Shown: positions 17,492 through 25,233 of the stretch, piece by piece | How the letters are laid out: each line of letters starts with the position of its first letter | How positions within the stretch are numbered: the first letter of the stretch is position 1 | Assembly: GCA_020440605.1 (NCBI GenBank) | Contig: JAGRNT010000004.1 | Coordinates: forward strand, 156,886 to 220,885 | Source: a bacterium | GTDB lineage: Bacteria; 4484-113; JAFGCY01 | DNA: 64,000 nucleotides | Direction of reading: 5' to 3' | Program-made: the position numbers and the translations under genes | The notes under the pieces: model-generated | Databases searched by the model: none | What the model was told of the DNA's origin: nothing | What the model saw: only the letters and a program-made list of their open reading frames with translations

Positions 17492-18367
17492 TCAACCACC
17501 GCTCATGCAGCGCCGCTCGGGGACATAGACCTGCTCCCAGTTGATGCGCTTCACGCCGCCCGTGCCCTCGGCACCAGGCTTTTCGAGCACGAGCTTCTCA
17601 CCGAGGCCGCGGAAGCTGTAGTTGGCCATCCACTCCCGCGGGCAGGCCACGAGCTCGAAGCGCGGGAAATGCCAGTGGCCGTTGTCATTGACCTTGCAGG
17701 TCGGCATGTCCTGGTAACCCTCACCGACATAGGCCAGCCCGAATTCGGACTTGCGGCTGAACTGGTGAGTATCCCCCGGCTTGACCTCCTGCAGGTAGAC
17801 ACGGCGGTCCAGATCAGCGAATACGGTCTTGGTGTGATGACCATACTTGGATGCGCTCGTCAGGCTGGCGAGGTCATTGGTGTCGCGGGCATCGAAGGCC
17901 GCGATCACCTTGCCGCTTTCGGCTTCCTCCACCTGGAAGAGATAGCTGCCGCGCTGGCGCTCATTCCACTGCGGGCTGATCGTGAGGAACTGCCCGTCGC
18001 CGATGTCCAGGCGGATCTGCTCGTCCTCGCCCTCATGCACGCTCAGTTCGCGGGTTTCCTCGAAGAGGTTCATGCCCCAGCGGGCCTGCACCGTGAAGAT
18101 ATGCTCACGCTGGCTGTGGTCGGCGGCGTCGCTGTCCACGGCCCAGCCGTGGTAGTCCACGGCAATGCTGACTTCCGAATCAGCCGGAATCACGATGTCC
18201 TCGCGGCTCAGGCCGACATCGCCCACGGCCGTGACTTCCTGCGGTGCTTCCGCAGCAGTGCTGCCATCAGCGCTGTCATTGCGGTCACAGCTGCCCGTCA
18301 TGCAGAGAAGGCAGAGCAGGATCAGGCTCGCCAGAGCCTTCAGTTCGTGTCCCAGCAGTCTGTCCAT
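17492..18367 (-). CDS. Lipoprotein of unknown function
   Basis: 291 residues. The N-terminus has a hydrophobic stretch LASLILLCLLCMTGSC, whose last cysteine (near residue 27) is a plausible lipidation site. The mature part is hydrophilic and beta-rich with no repeats or catalytic motif that I recognise (blocks: VDYHGWAVDSDAADHS, FEETRELSVHEGED, QDMPTCKVNDNGHWHFP). Three cysteines in the C-terminal half (TCKV, ACPR, RRCMSGG) could form disulphides in the periplasm or at the surface. It is transcribed alone and diverges from the MocR gene. Confidence 0.65.
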   Translation of the reverse strand: MDRLLGHELKALASLILLCLLCMTGSCDRNDSADGSTAAEAPQEVTAVGDVGLSREDIVIPADSEVSIAVDYHGWAVDSDAADHSQREHIFTVQARWGMNLFEETRELSVHEGEDEQIRLDIGDGQFLTISPQWNERQRGSYLFQVEEAESGKVIAAFDARDTNDLASLTSASKYGHHTKTVFADLDRRVYLQEVKPGDTHQFSRKSEFGLAYVGEGYQDMPTCKVNDNGHWHFPRFELVACPREWMANYSFRGLGEKLVLEKPGAEGTGGVKRINWEQVYVPERRCMSGG

Positions 18368-18479
18368 TTAGAATCCCCGAAAACATGATTATCAGAAACT
18401 GGTTTAATTGTGCCCTATCAGACGGGTAAAGTCAATTTGCGGGATGTGAATCAATGGGCTCCGGCATTTAGTGAATGAA

Positions 18480-18595
18480 GGGTACCAGTTCCACCGTCAG
18501 GATACCGGATGCAAATCAATCTCAGTACGCCAGCCCTTTATCAGTCAGGCTGCGTGAATCAGCAGAAACTGGTACCCTCTATTTTGAGAGGTACC
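18480..18595. promoter_or_regulatory. GGTACC repeats upstream of the MocR gene
   Basis: GGGTACCAGTT (18480-18490) and AACTGGTACCC (18567-18577) are perfect inverted copies, and a third GGTACC lies at 18590-18595, where the -35 region would be. Repeated sites upstream of the regulator's own gene are typical of MocR/PdxR autoregulation. Confidence 0.55.
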
Positions 18596-18622
18596 GGTAT
18601 ATCGTGCACACCGGTTGCTGGA

Positions 18623-18628
18623 TATAAT
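18623..18628 (+). promoter_or_regulatory. -10 element (TATAAT) of the MocR gene
   Basis: Perfect TATAAT 11 nt before the ATG at 18640, giving a leader of only a few nucleotides. Confidence 0.6.
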
Positions 18629-18639
18629 CAGGATGAGGG

Positions 18640-20205
18640 ATGTTTCTATCCATAGACAAGGAGCTTAGCCAGCCCGTCTACATGCAGATCCGCGACAAGA
18701 TCGTGGAGATGATCAGAGGTGGGCTGCTTTCGGCCGGCGACAAGCTGCCCGGTACGCGCGAACTCGCCACGCAGCTGGGCGTCTCGCGCAAGACCGTGCT
18801 GCAGGCCTATCTGGAACTGGCCGCCGACTCCTGGGTGGAAAGCAAGCCCGGCAGCTGCACCTACGTGCTGGACCGCGATGCCTTCACCGGGCAGAGCAAT
18901 GTCGGGCGGCGCGACTACGTCTCCGAGGGGCGGCGCAGTGAGCTGGAGATCCTCCCGGGCCAGCCGGACCATGAGGTCACGCAGATGGACTGGAGTGACT
19001 ACTCCATCCCCGCTGCCTGGTTCCGGATGCCGGCGCATTACCAGAAGTGGAAGGGCGAGGAGGAATGGATCAGCTTCAGCCGGGCCATCCCGGATGCCAA
19101 GCTCTTCCCCTTCGAGCGCATCAAGAAGGTCTCCGGCCAGATGCTGTGGGACCCCCAGGCCTACTTCTTTGACTACGGCAACCCGCAGGGTTACCTGCCG
19201 CTGTGCGAGTACATCGAGATGCAGCAGGCCCGCGACGGACTGAACGTCGCCGACGGCCGCAATGACTTCGTGGTCTGCAGCGGTTTCCAGTCAGCGCTGA
19301 ACCTGCTGCTGACGATTCTCCTGAAACCCGGCGACATGGTCGCCGTGGAGAACCCGACCTTCAACGCCATCATCAACCTGCTCGAGGCGCGCGGCATCCC
19401 GCACCGCGGGATCCCGATGGAGCATGACGGGATGGACATTGACTACCTTGAACGACTCGTGGAGAAGGAGAAGCCGCGCCTGCTGATCACGATCCCCACG
19501 ATGCACAACCCGACCGGCGTGACCATGAGCCGGGAGAAGCGCCAGCGCCTGATCCGCATCGCGCAGCAGCACAACCTGCCGGTGATCGAGGACAACTGGG
19601 CGATGCTGCTCGGGCACGAGGGCGAGCACCAGCCTTCGCTGAAGACGCTCGACAGCGCCGGCAACGTGATCCAGATCGGCAGCTTCTCCAAGGCCTTCCT
19701 GCCCGGCAGCCGCGTGGCCTGGGTAGTGATCCCCAGCGACCTGGCGATGACCTTCATCATTGCCAAGCGCTCGATGGACAGAAGTGACAGCTACTTCCTG
19801 CAGACGCTCGTGCATGAGTTCATCAGGAAGGGCTACATGGACCTGCACTGCCGCAAGGTGGACCGTATCTACCGCGGCAGGCGTGAACTGATGGACGAAG
19901 TGATGCGTCAGCACTTCCCGGCAGAGGTCAGCTGGAAACGCCCGCGCGGCGGCTTCAGCTACTGGGTCTCCCTGCCCGCCGGGTTCAGCAGCAAGGACCT
20001 CCTCCGGGAGGCGGTGCAGGCCGGGATGGACTTCGCACCGGGCAACTATTTCCATGTCGGCCGCGAGGACAACGGATACTTCCGCCTGTCCTTCAGCACG
20101 CTCAATCAGTCGCAGATCCGCCAGGGTGTGCGGCGGCTGGGGGCGGTGATCCGCCGGGTGCTGGCCGACAGGGGCCGAGAGAAATCGAACAGGAGTGCAT
20201 CATGA
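18640..20205 (+). CDS. MocR-type transcription regulator (GntR HTH plus aminotransferase-like domain)
   Basis: 521 residues. Residues 1-75 are a GntR winged helix (PVYMQIRDKIVEMIRGG, PGTRELATQLGVSRKTVLQA). After a linker, residues of about 150-505 are a class I aminotransferase fold with NPTGVTMSREKRQRLI and the pyridoxal-phosphate lysine in GSFSKAFLPGSRVAW. MocR regulators sense PLP or an amino acid and control vitamin B6, taurine, GABA or transport genes. No such target is adjacent; the only co-transcribed gene is a lipoprotein overlapping by ATGA at 20202. Three GGTACC sites upstream suggest autoregulation. Confidence 0.88.
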   Translation: MFLSIDKELSQPVYMQIRDKIVEMIRGGLLSAGDKLPGTRELATQLGVSRKTVLQAYLELAADSWVESKPGSCTYVLDRDAFTGQSNVGRRDYVSEGRRSELEILPGQPDHEVTQMDWSDYSIPAAWFRMPAHYQKWKGEEEWISFSRAIPDAKLFPFERIKKVSGQMLWDPQAYFFDYGNPQGYLPLCEYIEMQQARDGLNVADGRNDFVVCSGFQSALNLLLTILLKPGDMVAVENPTFNAIINLLEARGIPHRGIPMEHDGMDIDYLERLVEKEKPRLLITIPTMHNPTGVTMSREKRQRLIRIAQQHNLPVIEDNWAMLLGHEGEHQPSLKTLDSAGNVIQIGSFSKAFLPGSRVAWVVIPSDLAMTFIIAKRSMDRSDSYFLQTLVHEFIRKGYMDLHCRKVDRIYRGRRELMDEVMRQHFPAEVSWKRPRGGFSYWVSLPAGFSSKDLLREAVQAGMDFAPGNYFHVGREDNGYFRLSFSTLNQSQIRQGVRRLGAVIRRVLADRGREKSNRSAS

Positions 20206-21209
20206 ACTGGGTGAGATTGATGGGAGTGCTGGCCGTGAGCGCCGGCATCTGGGGGAGCACGGGCTGCGGCAGCAGCAAATCCGACAACGGCGGGCCACAG
20301 CCGCAGGTGCTGGCTCCGCAGGAGCTGAGCGCGGCCGGGCTGGCGCGCCTGCTCGTGAACGCCGACGGATCACAGACCAGCGTGAAGGGCACGGTTTCCG
20401 TGCGCGACTTCACGGTGCTGGACAACCTCGCGAATGAACCTTCCGACACCGAGAACAAGCCGGGGATCCTCGTACGCGTGATCGACCCCGGTGACGACAT
20501 CCTCGTGGCCGGCAACCCCGATGGCAACGGCAACTTCGAACTGCTGCTGAACGGCGCTGTGCAGCTCGGGCGGCTCGAGGTGGAATTCCGCGTCAGCGAG
20601 GACGTGGATGGCGACGGCAGCGGCGGGGACACGATCCGCCAGACCGTGCCGCTCTACCTGCAGCAGGGCCGCGTGCACAATGTGGACGTGGAGATCAGCC
20701 GCGCCACGGCGCTCAGCATCGACCCGGTGCTGATTCCCGAGAAGGGTGAGGCCGTGCTCGCGAGCATTGACAAGCTGGATGCCGGCGGGCACGTCGCCAC
20801 GGAGCTGGCCCAGCTGCAGGCCTCGGAGAGCCTGATCTCCGACTTCGACCGCGACGGCTTCATCGAGCCCGGTGACGACATCAGCTTTGACGATGCCAAC
20901 TTCGACGGCACCGGCGACCCGCTGGAGGTTCCGGCCACCGCCGGCCAGGGCTCGGCGGAGATCCGCACGCTGCTCGGCACGGTGGTCTCCGTCAGCGAGG
21001 AGCGCGGGCTGATCAGCATCCGTGACAACGATGGCCGGATCGTGGATGTCAACGTGAGTTACTTCACCCCCGTGGAGCGCTTCGTGGTAAGCAGCCAGGG
21101 CGGGGCATTCTTCAGCCTGTCAATCACCGAGCTCTCGCAGCTCGACGTACAGGTGACGGGCTTCCAGTCCGGCAGCGTGTTCACCGCGTTGTCGGTGACG
21201 ACTTTCTAA
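20202..21209 (+). CDS. Lipoprotein co-transcribed with MocR, DUF5666-like C-terminus
   Basis: 335 residues; its ATG overlaps the MocR stop (ATGA). The signal peptide ends in GSTGC (lipobox). The mature chain has a calcium-loop-like acidic block, DFDRDGFIEPGDDISFDDAN. A C-terminal beta segment (LGTVVSVSEERGLISIRDND, later VQVTGFQSGSVFTA) resembles DUF5666 domains. A terminator follows 20 nt later, so the operon is MocR plus this gene only. A regulator translationally coupled to a surface lipoprotein is unusual; the lipoprotein may be its real target. Function unknown. Confidence 0.65.
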   Translation: MNWVRLMGVLAVSAGIWGSTGCGSSKSDNGGPQPQVLAPQELSAAGLARLLVNADGSQTSVKGTVSVRDFTVLDNLANEPSDTENKPGILVRVIDPGDDILVAGNPDGNGNFELLLNGAVQLGRLEVEFRVSEDVDGDGSGGDTIRQTVPLYLQQGRVHNVDVEISRATALSIDPVLIPEKGEAVLASIDKLDAGGHVATELAQLQASESLISDFDRDGFIEPGDDISFDDANFDGTGDPLEVPATAGQGSAEIRTLLGTVVSVSEERGLISIRDNDGRIVDVNVSYFTPVERFVVSSQGGAFFSLSITELSQLDVQVTGFQSGSVFTALSVTTF

Positions 21210-21229
21210 CTTCGCTGTTCCTGTCGCAA

Positions 21230-21268
21230 AAGAGGGGCATCGGTGAGCAATCACAGATGCCCCTTTTG
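21230..21268 (+). terminator. Intrinsic terminator after MocR operon
   Basis: Stem GGGGCATC (21234-21241) pairs with GATGCCCC (21256-21263) and is followed by TTTTG; A-rich upstream bases extend it. Confidence 0.75.
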
Positions 21269-21301
21269 ATTTTCTGCTTCAGCTGAAGCTTCGGCAGTCT
21301 G
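21265..21301. repeat. CTTCAGCTGAAG element, copy 1
   Basis: A 37-nt sequence containing the palindrome GCTTCAGCTGAAGC recurs with two or three changes at 63838-63874. Both copies follow a terminator-like hairpin. Confidence 0.7.
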
Positions 21302-21371
21302 GCGCTGGGGCGAAAGCAAGTTTCGCCCGGTCGCGCGGAAGGTGGATCAGTTGTCAGTGGTCTGTGGTCAG

Positions 21372-21562
21372 GGGGAGCGCGAGCATTCAGCTCGCAGGTC
21401 CGGCGGCATTCAGCCGCCATGGTGCAAGGCAGTCTATAGATTGGCAATCATGGACATTACAATCGACATGTGTTGGCATTGAGGAAAGTCATGGATGATG
21501 TCTCAGGTCAGAATCACGGGCTGAATGCCCGTGTGCCGGCGAGCTGAATGCTCGCGCTCCCC
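21372..21562. repeat. Cluster of ATTCA/TGAAT-loop hairpins inside a 24-nt inverted repeat
   Basis: 21372-21395 and 21539-21562 are perfect inverted copies (24 nt). Each contains the hairpin GCGAGC-ATTCA-GCTCGC or its reverse. Between them are GGCGGC-ATTCA-GCCGCC (21402-21418) and CACGGGC-TGAAT-GCCCGTG (21515-21533). The loop is fixed and the stems differ but stay fully paired. Two more hairpins follow (21573-21588 and 21598-21620). No gene lies between 21210 and 21621. Confidence 0.8.
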
Positions 21563-21621
21563 TCCCCCGTTGCCAGGCTCACACCTGGCCTCCTCGTTGC
21601 CCGGATTGCTCCGGGCCTCCG

Positions 21622-22203
21622 TCAGTCCTCGCAGTCGATTTCCAGCAGGCGGGCGATCCAGTGCTCGGGCAGGCCACGCTCTCGCGCCGTCTCCACGAGG
21701 AAGTCGCGGTAGGCGCTGCTCGGCGGGCGGTGCTCATCATCCGTGATCGTCAGCACGTAGGTGCTGGCCACCATGCGGTTGCCACCGCGGTCGTGGATGC
21801 GCACGCTGCGGCGGTGGTAGCGGTTGGGCACGCGCAGGTGCCGCTCCAGCGGCTTCAGGTCCTTGCCCCGCAGGTTGTAGAGCACGCCCCAGACCTCATC
21901 GTTGTCATTGTTCGTGCGGATCAGGCTCGGCAGCGAGGTCTCGCGCGGCGGGTAGAAGTACGGAAACACCAGGCGGTGGCGCGGTACGCAGACCACCTTC
22001 TCCACGCGCATGCCCTTCACGTAGCGGGCGATCGTGGACTGGTCCAGCAGCTCGTCGAAGGCGAACAGGTAGTGCACCTGGCTCGTGGCCGGCAGCAGCG
22101 CCGCGTCGTCGATCTGGCTGCCCAGCGATTCCAGCAAGGCCGCCGGCTGCACGCTGGCGGTGTCCTGGTCCTCGGATTCCTCGACATCCTCGGGACGGAT
22201 CAT
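21622..22203 (-). CDS. Gamma-glutamylcyclotransferase-fold protein, probably inactive
   Basis: 193 residues from ATG 22203, which follows AGGGAAG; a GTG at 22248 would overlap the upstream gene. The pattern YLFAFDELLD, then VWGVLYNLRGKDLKPLERH, then RVPNRYHRRSV, and a C-terminal YRDFLVETARERGLPEHWI is that of GGCT/AIG2-like proteins. In active members the first block contains a YGS/YGT loop and the third a catalytic glutamate (D--EGV--Y). Here these read FDE and LRVPNRY, so the acid is missing. It could bind a ligand without catalysis. It sits third in a purA-led operon. Confidence 0.6.
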   Translation of the reverse strand: MIRPEDVEESEDQDTASVQPAALLESLGSQIDDAALLPATSQVHYLFAFDELLDQSTIARYVKGMRVEKVVCVPRHRLVFPYFYPPRETSLPSLIRTNNDNDEVWGVLYNLRGKDLKPLERHLRVPNRYHRRSVRIHDRGGNRMVASTYVLTITDDEHRPPSSAYRDFLVETARERGLPEHWIARLLEIDCED

Positions 22204-22220
22204 CTCTTCCCTGTCGTCAG

Positions 22221-22931
22221 TCAATCTGTTACCTCGTTCTCCAACCACTCGACCGTGAAATGGTGACTTGCCCAGTCCAATGATACCGCTGAGATCGAAT
22301 CCCTGCCGGGGGCCGGGGCCGAGTAGAGCTGCTTGAAGACCAGGTTGTGCCCGCTGAGCAGGTAGTCCGGGGAGCTGAAGGAATCCGCCTGGCGCCTGAG
22401 GTGCTCCCAGAGCAGATGCGTGCTGTCCAGCAGTTCAGCACTGCGCCGGCTGCCGTCCAGCAGCTGCAGTTCCAGCAGGCCGCGCTCCTCGGTCGTGATG
22501 TCCGCCTCGTCCAGGCTTTCCAGGGTACACAGCAGGATCAGCTGACCGGCGAAGGCCGGATTCTGCAGCTCCAGTGGCTCAATGCGCAGCAGCAGGCGGC
22601 GGTCCGTGCTGTAGCCGAGGTGCAGGTCCGGGCAGTCCGGCTCGCGCAGCAGCTCAGCCAGGCGTTCCCCGGCCCAGTCGATGCCCAGCAGCTGCTGCAG
22701 GCTCACGAGGCTCTGGATCGCCAGGTCGTACTGGATGCGCCGGGCCAGTTCATTGCCCGCCTCAGCCTCCCGCTCGATGCCATCGAGTGCACTGTTCAGC
22801 TGGCCGAGCAGCAGGGTTGCCAGGGCATTGCCCTCGACAGGGGATGGCTGTGCGCTGTCCTGCGCGATGGCATTGCCGGCCAGGGCCAGCAGGCTCAGCA
22901 GCAGGATTGTCAGGCGCGCAATGCTTCTCAC
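22221..22931 (-). CDS. Secreted protein of unknown function, coupled to purA
   Basis: 236 residues. GTG at 22931 overlaps the purA stop (GTGA), so translation is coupled. The N-terminus MRSIARLTILLLSLLALAG followed by NAIAQD is a signal peptide with cleavage after AIA. The mature protein is acidic and probably helical (LLLGQLNSALDGIEREAEAG) with no repeats or known motif. Its end is 17 nt before the GGCT-like gene. A secreted protein linked to a purine biosynthesis gene has no obvious biochemical logic and may only reflect gene packing. Confidence 0.7.
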   Translation of the reverse strand: MRSIARLTILLLSLLALAGNAIAQDSAQPSPVEGNALATLLLGQLNSALDGIEREAEAGNELARRIQYDLAIQSLVSLQQLLGIDWAGERLAELLREPDCPDLHLGYSTDRRLLLRIEPLELQNPAFAGQLILLCTLESLDEADITTEERGLLELQLLDGSRRSAELLDSTHLLWEHLRRQADSFSSPDYLLSGHNLVFKQLYSAPAPGRDSISAVSLDWASHHFTVEWLENEVTD

Positions 22932-24196
22932 AGCATGATCGTGGCGTTGCGGTCCGCGCCCACGGAGACGATCTTCACCGGTGCACCGGCCTCGCGCGCG
23001 ATCAGCTCCAGGTAGCTGTTCAGCTCCGCGGGCAGATCAGCCGCGCTACGCAGGCTGCTGGTGCTGCACTTCCAGCCTGGCAGGGTCTCATAGACCGGCT
23101 GGCAGCGCTCCAGCACTTCAGGTGCCATGTCCGGCCAGTCCATGCGCTGCCCGTCCAGCTCATAGGCCACGCAGACCTTGATTTCCTCGAATTCATCAAG
23201 CACGTCAGTCTTCATGATGGCGAGCTCGGTGAATCCGTTCAGCTGCGTGGCATAGCGCAGCAGCGGCAGGTCCAGCCAGCCGCAGCGTCGCGGGCGGCCG
23301 CTGACCGTGCCGAACTCGGCACCGGTGCGGGCCATGGTCTGGCCGTCCGGCCCCTCGTCCTCCGTGGGGAAGGGACCGGCGCCGACGCGGGTGTTGTAGG
23401 CCTTGGCAACGCCGACCACGCGGTCGAGGTCGCGCCAGCTCAGGCCCGTGCCCAGCAGGGCACCGCCGCTGATCGGGTGGCTGGAGGTCACGAAGGGATA
23501 GGTGCCGTAGTCAATGTCGAGCAGCGTGCCCTGCGCACCCTCCAGCAGCAGGCTGGCATCCTCCGCCACCGCGCGGCGCACCATGCCGATGGTGTCCTGC
23601 ACCAGCGGGGCGAGGATCTCCACGGTCGGGGCGACCTCAGCCCAGACGGCATCAGGGTCCATCAGCTCGCGCTCGTAGTAGCCGCCGAACAGCACGTTCT
23701 TGCGGCTGGCCAGCGCCTTGACGCGCTCCTCGAAATCCGGCAGCAGCATGTCGCCGGCGCGCAGGCCGACGCGGAAGTACTTGTCGGCGTAGGCCGGGCC
23801 GATGCCCTGCTTCGTGGTGCCGAGTGCGGCCTTGCCCTTGGCCTCCTCGAAGTAGAGGTCCTGGGTCTTGTGGAAGGGCAGCACGAGATGTGCATGCCTG
23901 CTGATGAACAGCTCGCCGCGGTAATGCCCGAGGCGGCGCAGGTTCTCGATCTCCCAGCAGAGCGTGACCGGGTTGGCAACCACGCCGTCGCAGAGGATGC
24001 AGCGGATGCCGTCAATCAGCATGCCGCTCGGCATCAGGTTGAACTTGTAGGTCTGGCCGTCGGAGATGACGGTGTGTCCGGCGTTGCTGCCACCCTGGTA
24101 GCGCAGTACGAAATCCTGGCCGCTGGACAGCAGATGTGCCAGCTTGCCCTTGCCTTCGTCGCCCCACTGGGCGCCGATGATCGTCGTGACGGGCAT
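22928..24196 (-). CDS. purA: Adenylosuccinate synthetase
   Basis: 422 residues, usual length. ATG at 24196 is chosen because AGGAG lies 8 nt upstream and the P-loop GAQWGDEGKGK then falls at residue 8. Other invariant blocks are GGSNAGHT, NPVTL, LGTTKQGIGPAYADK and a C-terminal EEIKVCVAYELDGQ. The enzyme condenses IMP and aspartate using GTP to make adenylosuccinate, the first committed step to AMP. It heads a three-gene minus-strand cluster with a secreted protein and a GGCT-like protein, and diverges from the cyclophilin genes. Confidence 0.97.
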   Translation of the reverse strand: MPVTTIIGAQWGDEGKGKLAHLLSSGQDFVLRYQGGSNAGHTVISDGQTYKFNLMPSGMLIDGIRCILCDGVVANPVTLCWEIENLRRLGHYRGELFISRHAHLVLPFHKTQDLYFEEAKGKAALGTTKQGIGPAYADKYFRVGLRAGDMLLPDFEERVKALASRKNVLFGGYYERELMDPDAVWAEVAPTVEILAPLVQDTIGMVRRAVAEDASLLLEGAQGTLLDIDYGTYPFVTSSHPISGGALLGTGLSWRDLDRVVGVAKAYNTRVGAGPFPTEDEGPDGQTMARTGAEFGTVSGRPRRCGWLDLPLLRYATQLNGFTELAIMKTDVLDEFEEIKVCVAYELDGQRMDWPDMAPEVLERCQPVYETLPGWKCSTSSLRSAADLPAELNSYLELIAREAGAPVKIVSVGADRNATIML

Positions 24197-24300
24197 GTGC
24201 CTCACTCCTGAAAAAGAAAAATTGCCTTGTTTAAAAACACATTCTAGGCCCGGTGCATTCCGTGGTCAAATCGACCATGGACTGCTAAAATGCTAAGTTC

Positions 24301-24318
24301 GCGGCATCCAGATGCCGC
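24301..24318. promoter_or_regulatory. Hairpin in the 5' leader of a cyclophilin gene
   Basis: GCGGCATC and GATGCCGC are perfect 8-nt arms around CA (or 6-bp arms around TCCAGA). The hairpin lies 8 nt after a TAAAAT-like -10 and 20 nt before the ATG at 24338. Confidence 0.4.
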
Positions 24319-24337
24319 AGTCCGGATACTCATCGGC

Positions 24338-25114
24338 ATGAACCTGTTGCGCTCCAGCCTGCCCTGCCTGCTCCTGATTCTCCTCGGAGCCTGCAGCGGT
24401 CACGCCAAGGACGAGGGAGAGCAGGCCGACAGCCGTGACAACGGTCTGGCCTACCGCGTCGTCACCGAGCTGCCCGTGGTCGACGGCCAGAACATGCTCG
24501 TGGAGAAGTACGACTTCGGCCCGGAGGCCCGGCGCATCAGCGACTCCGTCCCGAGCAGCACCGATGCGGCGGGCGAGCAGGAGCAGCATCTGGTTCCTCC
24601 GCCGCGCAACCGCCACGTGATGATGAATACAAGCAAGGGACAGGTGCAACTGCTTCTGCATGGCGACTGGTCACCGAACGGAGCAAGACGTTTCATCGAG
24701 CTGGTTGAGACTGATTTCTACGACGGTGCGCCCTGGTTCCGCGTGACCGAGGATCTGGCCCAGACCGGTCTCAGTGCCGACCCCGAGCTGAATGCAGCCC
24801 AGGGGGGAATCAATGTGCCGCCTGATCCGATGCAGGGCAGCAACACGCGTGGGATGGTGGCCTTCGCCCAGGGAGCACAAGGCCAGCGTAATACCCAGTG
24901 GTTCGTGAACCTGAAGGACAATCCGTTGTTTGACACGCGCGGCTTCGTGCCCTTCGCGGAAGTGGTGCAGGGTATGGATGTGCTTGAATCCCTCTACGTG
25001 ACGGGGGATCCGCGGGCGGGACTGGTCGAACAGATCGGCGAGGAAGGCGTCAGGGCATTCAGGGCGCAGTATCCCGAGGGCGATGTGATCGAATCCATGG
25101 AAATGATGGACTGA
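24338..25114 (+). CDS. Lipoprotein peptidyl-prolyl isomerase, cyclophilin type (first of three)
   Basis: 258 residues. ATG 24338 is preferred because the signal sequence (LPCLLLILLGACS, lipobox GAC) starts there; an ATG at 24290 would add a non-signal-like extension. The C-terminal half is cyclophilin: VQLLLHGDWSPNGARRFIEL, FYDGAPWFRV, GMVAFAQG, NTQWFVNLKDN and GFVPFAEVVQGMDVL. Such enzymes isomerise X-Pro bonds of exported proteins. Compared with its two neighbours the active-site region is more divergent (VTEDLAQTGL where the others have DGFVAQCG). It is followed by two further cyclophilin genes on the same strand. Confidence 0.88.
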   Translation: MNLLRSSLPCLLLILLGACSGHAKDEGEQADSRDNGLAYRVVTELPVVDGQNMLVEKYDFGPEARRISDSVPSSTDAAGEQEQHLVPPPRNRHVMMNTSKGQVQLLLHGDWSPNGARRFIELVETDFYDGAPWFRVTEDLAQTGLSADPELNAAQGGINVPPDPMQGSNTRGMVAFAQGAQGQRNTQWFVNLKDNPLFDTRGFVPFAEVVQGMDVLESLYVTGDPRAGLVEQIGEEGVRAFRAQYPEGDVIESMEMMD

Positions 25115-25233
25115 GGCCACCTGCCACATGGCCGCGATCAGCTGTCGTGATAAAATGTGCGCTTATCCAGAGACCCATACCTGTCCTGCCGGGTGTCAGA
25201 CGGCCGGACGAATACAAGGAACGGAGTAGACCT

